A stretch of 64,000 nucleotides of DNA from Seongchinamella sediminis. Lineage in GTDB: Bacteria; Pseudomonadota; Gammaproteobacteria; Pseudomonadales; Halieaceae. Positions 38,337 to 47,472 of the stretch are shown here, one piece after another. The DNA lies in NCBI RefSeq assembly GCF_003457605.1, contig NZ_QRAN01000002.1:186388-250387 (forward strand), read 5' to 3'. Numbering within the stretch: the first letter of the stretch is position 1; each line of letters starts with the position of its first letter. A program made the position numbers and the translations under genes. The notes under the pieces were generated by a model that worked only from the letters and a program-made list of their open reading frames with translations, searched no databases and was not told the origin of the DNA.

Positions 38337-39296
38337 ATGCCTGCAGCAACTCGCCTGGTCGCCGATGTGGGCGGCACCAACACCCGTATTGCCCTGTACG
38401 ATGAACAGCAGCGCGAATTCAGGGCAGTGACCGGCTTCCACAATCGCGATTACCGCGACCTCAGCGACATCATCGACCACTGGCGCCAGCAACTGGATGA
38501 AACCTGGCCGACGGCGGCCTGTATTGCCGCCGCGGCCCCGCCCGCTGGCGACCAGGTGACCATGGTCAATATCGGCTGGTCATTTTCCCGGCGGGCAATG
38601 GCCAGGGAATTCGGCTTCACCCGGGTGGGCTGGCTCAATGACTTCCAGGCCAATGCCCACGCACTGCCCCACCTGAGCCCTTCCGACCTGCACCTGATTC
38701 ACGCCGGGCAGGAAACACGGAACGATATCCTCGCCACCGTCGGCCCCGGTACCGGCCTGGGCGGAGCCACCCTGCGCCAGTTCGCGGGTGTCCCCTACGC
38801 GGCGGACGCCGAACCCGGTCACGCCGGCCTCTCTCCCGGCAATGAGCTTGAGCTGGAAATTTTCAGGGCACTGCTGCCCCGCCACGGCGATATTTACGCC
38901 GAGCTGCTGGTCTCGGGCATCGGTCTGGTGCGGCTCTACAACTGCATCGCCAGCATCCACGGTGCCTGCCCCCGGTCCCTGGAACCGGCGGATGTCTCGA
39001 CCAGGGCGCTGCAGGGCAGCGACGAACACTGTGTACTGGCCCTGGATACCTTCTGCTCCCTGCTGGGCTCAGCCTGCGGCGACTTTGTGCTCGCCAACGG
39101 CGCTTACGGCGGCCTGTTCATCGCCGGCGGCATCGTGCCCCGCATGATCGACTTCCTGCAGCGCAGTACCTTCCTGGCGCGCTTCCAGGCCAAGGGGGCA
39201 ATGCGGGAGCACCTGGAGGCAATTCCGGTAAACGTGATCAGCGCTGATAATCCGGGGCTCATCGGTGCCGCCCACGCGCCGCTTCAAGCGGGCTGA
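38337..39296 (+). CDS. glk: Glucokinase
   Basis: A 319-residue ATP-dependent hexokinase of the bacterial Glk family, which phosphorylates glucose to glucose 6-phosphate. It shows the N-terminal phosphate loop LVADVGGTNTRIALYD, the glucose-binding VGWLNDFQANAHAL and GPGTGLGGATL. ATG 38337 immediately follows the pyk stop (TAA-ATG), so the two are certainly one transcript, coupling the entry and exit of glycolysis. Its last 13 bases overlap the convergent sensor kinase gene. Confidence 0.94.
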   Translation: MPAATRLVADVGGTNTRIALYDEQQREFRAVTGFHNRDYRDLSDIIDHWRQQLDETWPTAACIAAAAPPAGDQVTMVNIGWSFSRRAMAREFGFTRVGWLNDFQANAHALPHLSPSDLHLIHAGQETRNDILATVGPGTGLGGATLRQFAGVPYAADAEPGHAGLSPGNELELEIFRALLPRHGDIYAELLVSGIGLVRLYNCIASIHGACPRSLEPADVSTRALQGSDEHCVLALDTFCSLLGSACGDFVLANGAYGGLFIAGGIVPRMIDFLQRSTFLARFQAKGAMREHLEAIPVNVISADNPGLIGAAHAPLQAG

Positions 39297-40675
39297 GGGA
39301 AGTTTACCCGGGCACAGAAACCCCTGCCGCCCTCACCCGGCCCGGTGGCTACGCGGGCTCCGTGTAACAGGGCAATGCGGGCGACTATAGACAGGCCCAG
39401 GCCCGCCCCCTGTCCGGCGCTGCCCGGCACGCGGTAAAAACGCCTGCCCAGCTGGGCATGTTCCGCCGCTGACAGGGGTTCACAGTCGTTACAGACCTCG
39501 AGAACGATCTCTGGCCCTTGCTGGCGCAGGGCTATGCTCACTTCGTCCCGACCGCCACTGTATTTGAAGGCATTGACCAGCAGGTTGCGCAACATGATCG
39601 CCAGGGCCTCGGCATTGCCCTCCAGCTGTATCGCCGGGCCCTCTTCCAGCGCCACGGTCAACTGCTTGTCCGCCGCCAGGTGGGCGGTATCGGCCAGCGC
39701 CTCGGTCAGCAGAGCACGCAGCTCCAGGGGGGCGCGGTCAAGCGGTGCCTCCGGATCCAGCCTGGCCAGGGTCAGCAACTGCTCGACCGTGTGCGCCGCG
39801 CGGTCTACTCGCTGGGTAATACGGGTCAGCATGGCCGCCGCGGGCTCCTCGCCCAGCTGCCGCTGGCACAGCTGCACCTCGGTCTTGATGGCCGCCAGCG
39901 GAGTCAATAATTCGTGGGCCGCGTTGGCGGTAAAACGCTGCTCGCTTTCCATCGCCGCGGCAAGCCTGGCGAGCAGGCTGTTCAACGCCGATACCACGCT
40001 GTCCAGTTCGGAGGGAACATCGGCAGTGGCTACCGGATCGAGCAGGCCGGGTTTACGGCTGGAGATTTGCGACGCGAGATTCTTCAGCGGGCGCAGGCCC
40101 CTGGCCACACCCAGGTAAAGCACCGCGATCGTCAGCGGCACCACGATCAGCAGCGGCAGGAAGGCCCGCCCCAGGGTGGCAATCATATCCTGCCGGGCCG
40201 CACCCAGTTCAATACCCACCTGCACCCAGAGCCCGGTACTCTCGTCTCTCATGCTCAACAGCCGCCACTGGCCACCACCGCCGGCGAGCTCCCGGTTGCT
40301 GAGCCCCTCGCGGGTCGGTCGCTCGAACAAAGGCGAGCCCGCCAGCACGGCGATGCGATTCTGCTGCTCCCACACATTGATCGCCGGCGCCAGGCCGGTG
40401 CTTACCGGCGTCTCGATGACAATGGGCTGCAGGTGCGCCTGGTCATAGTCATGACCGCTCCAGGCCTCGTACAGCGGCTGACCCTCGGCCAGCTGGCGCT
40501 CGAAGACACGGGTAATATAGTTGACGAGGTCGGCGTACTGCCCCAGCTGCCGGTCTACCTGCCCCAGCAGCACCCGGTTGGCGTAGACATAGGTCACCAC
40601 CGCCGAGCCGATCCAGGCAAACAGGGTCAGGGACAGGAGAATCCAGGTCAGGCGTTGTTGCAGCGACAGCCTCAT
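39284..40675 (-). CDS. Sensor histidine kinase (QseC-like)
   Basis: A 463-residue inner-membrane kinase with two N-terminal transmembrane helices (TWILLSLTLFAWIGSAVV and a second near LPLLIVVPLTIAVLYLG) enclosing a periplasmic domain. A HAMP-like linker is followed by the H-box FTANAAHELLTPLAAIKTEV with the phosphorylated His, then the N box MLRNLLVNAFKYS and the G box GAGLGLSIVARIA. Its ATG overlaps the regulator stop (ATGA). The architecture matches QseC/PmrB-type kinases; the signal is unknown. Confidence 0.92.
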   Translation of the reverse strand: MRLSLQQRLTWILLSLTLFAWIGSAVVTYVYANRVLLGQVDRQLGQYADLVNYITRVFERQLAEGQPLYEAWSGHDYDQAHLQPIVIETPVSTGLAPAINVWEQQNRIAVLAGSPLFERPTREGLSNRELAGGGGQWRLLSMRDESTGLWVQVGIELGAARQDMIATLGRAFLPLLIVVPLTIAVLYLGVARGLRPLKNLASQISSRKPGLLDPVATADVPSELDSVVSALNSLLARLAAAMESEQRFTANAAHELLTPLAAIKTEVQLCQRQLGEEPAAAMLTRITQRVDRAAHTVEQLLTLARLDPEAPLDRAPLELRALLTEALADTAHLAADKQLTVALEEGPAIQLEGNAEALAIMLRNLLVNAFKYSGGRDEVSIALRQQGPEIVLEVCNDCEPLSAAEHAQLGRRFYRVPGSAGQGAGLGLSIVARIALLHGARVATGPGEGGRGFCARVNFPQPA

Positions 40676-41328
40676 TGCGCAATGCGGTACCCAACACCGC
40701 GCATGGTCTCTATACAGTCACTGCCGAAGCGCTTGCGCAGCCGGGAAATATAGACCTCAACGGTATTGGAGCCCACTTCCTCGCCCCAGCTGTAAATGCC
40801 TTCCTCCAGCCGGGCCCGGGACACGAAGCGCCCGCTGTTGCGCACGAGGATTTCCAGAATGGCGTACTCCCTGGCGGTCAGGTCCAGCACCGCACCCTGG
40901 AAGCGAACCACCCGGTCAACCGGGTTGACTGCAATCCCCCCGGCCTCCAGCTGCTGGCTGGGACGCTCACCGGTGCGCCGCAACAGGGTGCGGATGCGGG
41001 CAAAGAGCTCATCCATCTCGAAGGGCTTGGTGAGATAGTCGTCGGCGCCGGAATCCAGTCCGTCCACCTTGTCGGCCAGGGTGTTGCGCGCGGTGAGCAG
41101 CAGCACCGGCAGGTCGTGCTTGTCGGCGCGCAGCTGCCTCAGCACCTGGAATCCAGGCACCCCGGGCAGGCCAAGGTCCAGAACCAGCAGGTCGTAGGGG
41201 GTCGCCCCCAGCGTCGCACGCACCGGCTCGCCACTGCGCAACCAGTCCACGGCGTATTGTTCCAGACGCAGGGCCGCCTCCAGCGATTCCCCCAGCTGCA
41301 AATCGTCTTCCACCAGCAGTATGCGCAC
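40672..41328 (-). CDS. OmpR-family response regulator (QseB-like)
   Basis: A 218-residue regulator. The receiver domain has the acidic pocket LLVEDD, the phospho-Asp in LLVLDLGLPG, LLLTARNT, and the Lys in YLTKPFEMDEL. The C-terminal winged helix ends in TMRGVGYRIAQ. GTG 41328 gives the family-standard opening MRILLVEDD; a GTG at 41340 and a frame extending to 41391 are alternatives. It forms a coupled pair with the downstream sensor kinase. No autoregulatory repeat was identified in the 290-bp gap to the cold-shock gene. Confidence 0.9.
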   Translation of the reverse strand: MRILLVEDDLQLGESLEAALRLEQYAVDWLRSGEPVRATLGATPYDLLVLDLGLPGVPGFQVLRQLRADKHDLPVLLLTARNTLADKVDGLDSGADDYLTKPFEMDELFARIRTLLRRTGERPSQQLEAGGIAVNPVDRVVRFQGAVLDLTAREYAILEILVRNSGRFVSRARLEEGIYSWGEEVGSNTVEVYISRLRKRFGSDCIETMRGVGYRIAQ

Positions 41329-41618
41329 GCCTGTATCCACACCGATTGCCAAGGAGCAAAGGGTATACCTTGCCCCGGCAAGATGAAACAAGGCTGAAGC
41401 TTTCCCCGGCGGGTGGATTTACCGGCATTATTGCCAAATAACCCGGCTTGAAAAAAACGGCAAGGTTCGGCAACTGGTGTTACACTCAAAGAGGCTGAGC
41501 GTTCAGCCGGATTTGGATAGCGGTCGAAGTTCCCCAAAAGTTCCTCGGTACGTCAACCATATACACTTAGATAAACCGCCACACCCCGTGGGAGTGGCAA
41601 GCAATACAGGTAAAAGAT

Positions 41619-41825
41619 ATGTCTTCAACAACCGGAACCGTTAAATGGTTTAACGAGAGCAAGGGCTTCGGCTTCATCGAGCGCGAGGACGGCCCCGATG
41701 TTTTCGTTCACTTCAGCGCCATCAAGGGCGACGGTTTCCGTACCCTGGCCGATGGCCAGAAAGTCCAGTTTGACGTTACTGATGGCCAGAAAGGCCCCCA
41801 GGCGGAAAACGTAATCGCGCTGTAA
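41619..41825 (+). CDS. CspA-family cold-shock protein
   Basis: A 68-residue single cold-shock domain with both RNA-binding motifs: KGFGFIER (RNP1) and VFVHFSAI (RNP2). It binds single-stranded RNA and melts secondary structure. The long untranslated region upstream (about 290 bp to the divergent regulator) would suit a cold-responsive leader, but no cold-box element is identifiable by eye. AGG lies before ATG 41619. It is monocistronic, ending in a strong terminator. Whether it is cold-induced or constitutive is unknown. Confidence 0.95.
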   Translation: MSSTTGTVKWFNESKGFGFIEREDGPDVFVHFSAIKGDGFRTLADGQKVQFDVTDGQKGPQAENVIAL

Positions 41826-41840
41826 TTTTACGGCGGATAC

Positions 41841-41869
41841 AAAAAAGGAGCCGTCTGGCTCCTTTTTTT
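41841..41869 (+). terminator. Rho-independent terminator of the cold-shock gene
   Basis: A perfect 12-bp stem (AAAAAAGGAGCC / GGCTCCTTTTTT) with loop GTCT and a T7 run, 15 bp after the stop. Being A/T-symmetric, it may also act on the convergent TPR gene. Confidence 0.95.
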
Positions 41870-41911
41870 ATGCTCACTGGCCCGCTGTGCGGGCCAATGC
41901 AGGATCGACTA

Positions 41912-43246
41912 TCAGCCGTCAGCCAGGCTGCGCTGGCGCTCCAGCTCGGAATCCATGTACTTGATCCACTGCTCGGCATACTTGGCCGAGCGCTGATCAC
42001 GGCCGGCGGCCTTGAACGCTTCCCGCGCCTTGTCGTATTCCTTGACGTTGAAGTAGGCCATACCCAACACCAGGCGAGCATTGTCCGGCCGTTTAATTCC
42101 GCCGCGGGACAGGCCCTTGTTGATCGCGGTAATGGCCTTCTGGTTCTCGTCGCCATCGAGATAGATATTGCCCAGGCGGGCGTAAAGCTCACCGTCGTCT
42201 GCCTTGGCCGCGGCTTTCTCCATCGCCGGAATGGACTTTTTCACTTCCCGGGCCTGGCGCCAGGCGCTACCGGCAATTTCCCAGTTCTTGGAGGTGTCGT
42301 CTATTGAGCCGTTATTCAGGCCCTTGTCCATGACCTTGGCGGCCTTGTAAGGCACCTCACCCTGCAGGTACAGGTAGGCCATGGTGACCTGCTCTGTACC
42401 CTTGTCGAGCATGTCCTGAACGTAGGCAGTCTCCATCGCCGACAGCTGCTCGGTCTCTTTCTTCTGCTCACCATACATATGCGAGAGCTGCACCCAGTAC
42501 TGCTTTTTGGGGTAGTGGGTCAGCAGGATTTCCAGCACCTCAACGGTTTTCTTGATATCGTTTTTCTCGAAGTACAGGAAACGAGCCAGGTTATACCACT
42601 GTTCCTTGGGCAGTTTGTCCTTCTCGTTGTACATGGAGATGGCTTTTTCGACATTGAACAGCGCCTTGTCATAGTCCTTCAGCTGGTAGTAACCCTGTGC
42701 CAGCAGCACGTAGGCGTTGGCGTTCGGGCTATCGGTCATCTCGAACCACTTGAGCAGTGCGTCGATGCCGCGCTTCCAGTCTTCCTGGACAAAATACAGC
42801 TGGGCAATGGTGAAGCGGGTGTTGATCTCCATCGCCAGCGGAATGTCGGGCTGGGAGACCACGTTCTCGTAGGCCTCCAGCGCATTCCTGTAATCTTCGC
42901 GGGAATAGTAGATAAACGCGTAGAGGTTGTAGACGTTGGCCAGCTCGTAGCTGTTCAGGGCCTTCTGGCCTCCAGCGGCAATCATGCCGTCGAGGATCTT
43001 CTGCGCGCCAGCCAGGTCCTTGGCTTCGGCCGCTGCCTGTGCTTCGGCCAGCTTCTCGTATACCTTGTTACGCAGGGCAGGAGTGCGCCGGGTCTCCCGC
43101 TGGTCCGCCTCTTCCTGGGCAATGGCGCTGGCAAAGACGGCAACGCCGGCATCACGCTGTAACTGGGTGACGGCGACCTGTGACACCAGCACCGGCACTG
43201 CCAGCAGCGCGGCTCGGGACCAGGTTTTGTGATTCAACAATTTCAT
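41912..43246 (-). CDS. Tetratricopeptide repeat protein of the TonB2-type system
   Basis: A 444-residue exported protein with a signal peptide (SRAALLAVPVLVSQVAVTQL) and multiple TPR-like helical pairs (for example NAYVLLAQGYYQLKDYDKAL and LVLGMAYFNVKEYDKAREAF). In Vibrio the last gene of the ttpC-exbB2-exbD2-tonB2 operon encodes such a protein. It is probably periplasmic and helps assembly or coupling to receptors; the exact role is unknown. It follows tonB by 15 bp, in the same transcript. Confidence 0.88.
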   Translation of the reverse strand: MKLLNHKTWSRAALLAVPVLVSQVAVTQLQRDAGVAVFASAIAQEEADQRETRRTPALRNKVYEKLAEAQAAAEAKDLAGAQKILDGMIAAGGQKALNSYELANVYNLYAFIYYSREDYRNALEAYENVVSQPDIPLAMEINTRFTIAQLYFVQEDWKRGIDALLKWFEMTDSPNANAYVLLAQGYYQLKDYDKALFNVEKAISMYNEKDKLPKEQWYNLARFLYFEKNDIKKTVEVLEILLTHYPKKQYWVQLSHMYGEQKKETEQLSAMETAYVQDMLDKGTEQVTMAYLYLQGEVPYKAAKVMDKGLNNGSIDDTSKNWEIAGSAWRQAREVKKSIPAMEKAAAKADDGELYARLGNIYLDGDENQKAITAINKGLSRGGIKRPDNARLVLGMAYFNVKEYDKAREAFKAAGRDQRSAKYAEQWIKYMDSELERQRSLADG

Positions 43247-43261
43247 AACAGCTACGCCTTG

Positions 43262-43852
43262 TTACTGTTCCAGCTCGTAGGTGAACTTGTTCTGCACGCC
43301 GGCCACCTCAATGGCCTCGCCATCCACCACGCGCGGCTTGTACTTGAACTTCTCAGCCGCCTTGACCGAGGCGCTCTCGAATACGCCCGAGGGTTGGCAA
43401 TCCACCGCAACCGGGTCGCGAATAGCGCCGGAGGTGGTCACCGTATACTCGACGATGCAATAACCGGTGATACCGCGGGTTTGCGCCCGGCGCGGATAAA
43501 TCGGCGCCACCTTGACGATAGGCAGGTACTCACCATCGCCAGAAGACATGCCACTGGTCGAAATGCTGACGTCAATGCTGGCCGTGGGGGCCACATTATC
43601 GATGTTGGTGTCCATATTCAGATCGATCTGGGCCATGTCCATTTCCGGCGGCGGTTCCTCGGGGTCTTCCACCTTCTCCGGCTTTCTGGTGGTTTTTTCC
43701 AGCTGGATGTCTTCCTCCGGCTGCACCAGATCCGCAATCTTCTGATTTTTCACCTCGGGGTTTTCAAACTCGCGGTCGATCAGACTATGCATTACAAAAA
43801 ACAGGCCCACCACTACGGGAATAGCGAGCAACACTGAAAAAACTAATCTCAC
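43262..43852 (-). CDS. TonB2-type energy transducer
   Basis: A 196-residue TonB-family protein. A short cytoplasmic N-terminus and one membrane helix (VFSVLLAIPVVVGLFFVM) lead into a Pro/Glu-rich periplasmic linker (EDPEEPPPEMD) and the C-terminal TonB domain (IVKVAPIYPRRAQTRGITG...VEYTVTTSGAI...FKYKPRVVDG). It transmits proton-motive force from the ExbB/ExbD complex to TonB-dependent receptors. Start GTG 43852 has GGGTG upstream. It is short compared with E. coli TonB (239 residues), as usual for TonB2 proteins. Confidence 0.92.
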   Translation of the reverse strand: MRLVFSVLLAIPVVVGLFFVMHSLIDREFENPEVKNQKIADLVQPEEDIQLEKTTRKPEKVEDPEEPPPEMDMAQIDLNMDTNIDNVAPTASIDVSISTSGMSSGDGEYLPIVKVAPIYPRRAQTRGITGYCIVEYTVTTSGAIRDPVAVDCQPSGVFESASVKAAEKFKYKPRVVDGEAIEVAGVQNKFTYELEQ

Positions 43853-43870
43853 TTTACAATCACCCCTGCC

Positions 43871-44299
43871 CTAGCCCGCTTCGTCGGTAGAAGCACACAG
43901 CGGCGCGTCCATTAACGGTTTAATCGCTGCCAGCAATTCGCTCAACGCCGAGGTCGGCGCATCAACGTCGGCCTGAACGACAAAGTTCGCCCTGGGAGCC
44001 TCTTTCTTGGCCGCCTCGGCAAGCCAATAGGCTCGTTCCAGCGGAATCTGCTTCTTGTCGTAGTAAATGTCGCCCATCGCGTTAACAGCAAAGATAATCG
44101 TCCCGCGCTCGCAGGGGTTGGTGGTAACCGCCTCCGCCTTGAGGATATCGATACCTGGCTCTTTCACGAAAGACGAGGTCACGATAAAAAAGATGAGCAT
44201 GATGAACACGACGTCCAGCATCGGAGTCAGGTCAATTTCACCCTCTCCGCCGCCGCCGTCCGCGCCTGCTCGACCAGCATCCAAACTCCGCCTGCTCAC
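43871..44299 (-). CDS. ExbD/TolR family protein, second copy
   Basis: A 142-residue ExbD-type subunit. One N-terminal membrane helix carries the essential Asp (IDLTPMLDVVFIMLIFFIV) and is followed by a periplasmic domain. The reading frame reaches 44320, but GTG 44299 has a near-perfect GGAGG and overlaps the upstream stop (GTGA). This is an extra ExbD next to another ExbD; typical TonB2 operons have one. Two ExbDs could form a heteromeric stator, which is inference. Confidence 0.9.
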   Translation of the reverse strand: MSRRSLDAGRAGADGGGGEGEIDLTPMLDVVFIMLIFFIVTSSFVKEPGIDILKAEAVTTNPCERGTIIFAVNAMGDIYYDKKQIPLERAYWLAEAAKKEAPRANFVVQADVDAPTSALSELLAAIKPLMDAPLCASTDEAG

Positions 44300-44706
44300 T
44301 TCTTTTCCTCCGCTGGCCAATTAACCTGTTTGACGCCAGCCTCGCGGGCGGCGTCGCCCACTTCCAGCAGCGTACCCGCGGTGGCGCCCGGCTCTGTTTT
44401 CACAGTGAAAGACTGCTCCGGGTCTTCCGCCAGCAGGCGGGCGATGTTGGCCCGAACCGCCCGGATATCAATGCGGCGATTCTCCATCCAAATCTGGTTG
44501 TCCCCGGTAATCGTTACCGAAATACTGGTAGCGTCAGATTCCGGGGGGTTCTGGTTGCTGTCGGGCCGGTTCATCTCGATCCCGGCTTCCTTCAGGAAGG
44601 AAGCGACGACGATAAAGAAGATCAGCATGATGAACACCACGTCAAGCATGGGTGTCAGGTCGATCTCGGCCTCATCGGCGTCGGCTTCTCGGTTACTCTT
44701 TCGCAT
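44296..44706 (-). CDS. ExbD/TolR family protein, first copy
   Basis: A 136-residue ExbD-type protein: a short charged N-terminus, the membrane helix with its conserved Asp (EIDLTPMLDVVFIMLIFFIV, the same motif as the neighbour), and a periplasmic domain. ATG 44706 is chosen over the preceding TTG. It follows exbB by 13 bp and overlaps the next exbD by 4 bp. It works with ExbB to harness the proton gradient for TonB. Confidence 0.92.
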   Translation of the reverse strand: MRKSNREADADEAEIDLTPMLDVVFIMLIFFIVVASFLKEAGIEMNRPDSNQNPPESDATSISVTITGDNQIWMENRRIDIRAVRANIARLLAEDPEQSFTVKTEPGATAGTLLEVGDAAREAGVKQVNWPAEEKK

Positions 44707-44719
44707 CAACTTGGCTCTG

Positions 44720-45238
44720 TTAGTGATCCGTGGTCAGGTTGTCGCGCAGGAATACACTTTCCCGCTGGGCGATCCTGGTCACATAGGTATTGGCAAAAAC
44801 GCCGGACAGTGCAGCCACCATACCCGCCATGGTCGGAATAGTTGCCTGCTGGACACCGCCAGCCATCGACTTGGCGTCACCGCCGCCGGTCACCGCCATG
44901 ATGTTGAATACCTCGATCATCCCCGTCACCGTGCCCAGAAGACCGAGCAGCGGACACAGGGCGACCAGGGTCTTGATCACGGGCAGGTTGCGATTGATCT
45001 GCATGCGCGCCTGGGAAACCAGCATGGTACGGATCTGCTCGGCCTCCCAGGACTTGCGCTCGGCGCGCCCTTCCCACTTGCTGATAACCTGCGCGACATC
45101 CTTCTTCCAGCCGAACTGCAGATACCAGACTCGTTCAAAAATCAGGGTCCACATCACGAACAGCAGGAGGGCGATCAACCACAGGACGTCGCCACCCTTG
45201 TCCATGAAACCGAGGAGCACCTCGATAAAACCGCCCAT
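44720..45238 (-). CDS. ExbB-type MotA/TolQ/ExbB proton channel protein
   Basis: A 172-residue inner-membrane protein with three predicted helices: one near the N-terminus (VLWLIALLLFVMWTLIFERV), and two in the C-terminal half that include PLLGLLGTVTGMIEVF and the loop ALSGVFANTYVTRIAQ. The GLLGTVTGM motif is the family signature. It is the size of Vibrio ExbB2. It starts one base after the stop of the large TtpC-like gene, so expression is coupled. Confidence 0.93.
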   Translation of the reverse strand: MGGFIEVLLGFMDKGGDVLWLIALLLFVMWTLIFERVWYLQFGWKKDVAQVISKWEGRAERKSWEAEQIRTMLVSQARMQINRNLPVIKTLVALCPLLGLLGTVTGMIEVFNIMAVTGGGDAKSMAGGVQQATIPTMAGMVAALSGVFANTYVTRIAQRESVFLRDNLTTDH

Positions 45239-45239
45239 A

Positions 45240-46622
45240 TCAAGACCTCAGATTGGCTTCAGTATGCTCTGCAATCATCCCGGTGGTCTGCTCGTCAAGA
45301 ATGTGGATGATGCGCTGGGCGCGACCATTGACCACGGTATGCAGCAGCACGGTGGGAATCGCCACCAACAGACCCAGTACGGTTGTGATCAATGCACCGG
45401 AGATACCACCGGCCATCGCCTTGGGATCGCCAGCACCGAAAATGGTAATAGCCTGGAAGGTGATAATCATACCGGTCACCGTACCCAGCAGACCCATCAG
45501 GGGAGCCACCGCCGCGATGATCTTCAACAGGGTAAGACCACTTTCCAGCTTCGGAGTTTCCTGCAGCACACCCTCGTGCAGTTTGAGCTCCAGGGTTTCG
45601 GTGTCCATGGTGGGATTGTCCTCGTGAATCTTGAGGACGCGGCCCAGCGGGTTGTTGTCGTTGGCCTTGTCGCTCTTCAGCTGGGCATTGACCTTGCTGC
45701 CGACAATGGTCAGCACAAACAGTCGATAGATCGCCAGCAGGAAGGCAAAGGCACCCACCGCGGTAATCGCGTAACCCACGTAACCGCCCTGGTGCCAGCG
45801 CTCTTCCAGATTGGGCGTATCGATGATCGCCGCCAGGAAGGAACCGCCGGTCGGGCCGGTGGGATCGACACCAAACTTGTGCAGACCGCTGCTGGCGGAG
45901 GCCAGGTCGGCAGCCCAACCGGTGTAGGGACCGCTGGGCTGGCGCGGCAGCTCGCTCAGGTTGCCGTCGTTGTAGGCCAGGTAGTTGCCGTTGGCGTCGA
46001 CAATATTGAACGCACCCACGCGCATGACTTCGCGCTCGGCACGCTCACCCGCCGGCGATGAAACCTCGGCGTTGAACTTGGTCACCACACCGGTTTCGCG
46101 AATTTCCCGCAGCAGCTCAAACCACACCCGCTCGATTTCCTCGATGCTGGGCAGAGTGTCGGAACCGCTCATTTTGGCGATCAGGTCCTTCAGGAACTGC
46201 TCGCGGTCAGGGTACTGGGCGGATACCAGCGACACCTCGATATTGGAGGCGAGGTCACCGGAGGCAGAGGTCAGGTGACCGAACAGCTCAGACAGCGTAC
46301 CCAGCTTCTCCTGCAACTGCTTTTGCTTGGCGGCAATCAGCAGTTCGTTTTCCTCGAACGCCGCTTCCAGCTCGGCGCTGAGCTGTTCCTGCCTGGCACG
46401 CTCTTCTTCCGCGCGCTTCAGCTCGGCGGCCTGGTTGGCCTTGTCCTGGGCGAAACGCTGCTCGCGCGCCCGGTTTTCCTTGGCCTCGGCTGTCTGGCCC
46501 TGCTTGACGAACTGCAGCAGCTCGTCCAGGGACCTGGCTTCCTGCGCCAGCGCGGAGCCCGTAGAGAGTGTGAGTGCGCCGCACAAAACCATCGCGGCGG
46601 CTTTTACTATTTTAACGCTCAT
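45240..46622 (-). CDS. TtpC-like large MotA/TolQ/ExbB protein
   Basis: A 460-residue protein with a signal peptide, a long charged coiled-coil periplasmic region (residues about 30-130, rich in Ala, Glu, Gln and Lys) and a C-terminal ExbB-like domain with the signature PLMGLLGTVTGMI. This is the layout of TtpC, the fourth essential component of Vibrio TonB2 complexes. It overlaps the DUF3450 stop by ATGA. It should extend the ExbB2/ExbD2/TonB2 complex across the periplasm, which follows from the Vibrio model. Confidence 0.9.
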   Translation of the reverse strand: MSVKIVKAAAMVLCGALTLSTGSALAQEARSLDELLQFVKQGQTAEAKENRAREQRFAQDKANQAAELKRAEEERARQEQLSAELEAAFEENELLIAAKQKQLQEKLGTLSELFGHLTSASGDLASNIEVSLVSAQYPDREQFLKDLIAKMSGSDTLPSIEEIERVWFELLREIRETGVVTKFNAEVSSPAGERAEREVMRVGAFNIVDANGNYLAYNDGNLSELPRQPSGPYTGWAADLASASSGLHKFGVDPTGPTGGSFLAAIIDTPNLEERWHQGGYVGYAITAVGAFAFLLAIYRLFVLTIVGSKVNAQLKSDKANDNNPLGRVLKIHEDNPTMDTETLELKLHEGVLQETPKLESGLTLLKIIAAVAPLMGLLGTVTGMIITFQAITIFGAGDPKAMAGGISGALITTVLGLLVAIPTVLLHTVVNGRAQRIIHILDEQTTGMIAEHTEANLRS

Positions 46623-47407
46623 CAGTTGGCCTCCGGAGCCGAAACTGGCATGTTCAACAATTCAATGGTGGCCTGCTTCTTCGCAATTCGAATGCCCTTG
46701 CGGATGGCCGCGTCGTATTCGCCCGCAGGCAGGTCAACCCATGCGTTGGTGCTGCCATCCCAGGCGCCGGACATCGCACCGTCGGTTGTCTGGTACAACA
46801 GGGCGATGCGGCCTATGCGCAGAAAGTCGACATCACGGGAGGAACCGTTCATGTCGATGGTGCCACGGTAAGTGTCGATACCGCGGCCATATTGCAGCTC
46901 GATGTTGTAAGCCTCGAGCACACCGCGGAACTTCTCCGCGACACTGACGTCCGCCCGGTCGATATTGGAACGCAGGAACTCAACCCGCTCCATCCGCTCA
47001 TCCTTCTCAAACGGCACATCGAGCTCTACGAACTGCTCAAGACCATCGATCATGCGGATCACCAGCGGAGTCATCTGCCGCTGGATGATGGTGACCTGGG
47101 AGATAGACTCGTCGATCTCGCCCACTCGCTTCATCTGGTTGTCGATCTGGCGTTGCAGGCGGGCGTTATACACCTTGAGGCCATCGATCTGCTTGTTGAC
47201 CGTCTTGTAGTCATTCAGCAGATCGCGGGTCTCATCCGCCAGCCGGTCAATCTTGGCCTGGGACTTGCGCGCCGCGTCGTTCTTGGCCTCTCCAACCGCG
47301 AGGATGGAGTCCAGCGTACTGGCCTGCACTGCAGCCGCCGCACCCACCAGGGTACCTGCGGAGACGAGCGCAGCGACCAGGGCATTTTTCAATCGATGCA
47401 TAGTCAT
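46622..47407 (-). CDS. DUF3450 domain-containing protein, first gene of the TonB2-type operon
   Basis: A 261-residue exported protein with a signal peptide (RLKNALVAALVSAGTLVGAA) and a long coiled-coil (ADETRDLLNDYKTVNKQIDG and following heptads) before a globular C-terminus. DUF3450 genes precede ttpC in Vibrio and related TonB2 loci, and this one overlaps ttpC. ATG 47407 is favoured; AGGAAA lies somewhat far upstream and a second ATG at 47401 is possible. Function unknown, probably periplasmic assembly. Confidence 0.85.
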   Translation of the reverse strand: MTMHRLKNALVAALVSAGTLVGAAAAVQASTLDSILAVGEAKNDAARKSQAKIDRLADETRDLLNDYKTVNKQIDGLKVYNARLQRQIDNQMKRVGEIDESISQVTIIQRQMTPLVIRMIDGLEQFVELDVPFEKDERMERVEFLRSNIDRADVSVAEKFRGVLEAYNIELQYGRGIDTYRGTIDMNGSSRDVDFLRIGRIALLYQTTDGAMSGAWDGSTNAWVDLPAGEYDAAIRKGIRIAKKQATIELLNMPVSAPEAN

Positions 47408-47472
47408 GGGAATCGTGTTTCCTGTGTCCAACAAAAGAAATCGGCTCTGATAAAACCGGTATCGGCACCATT

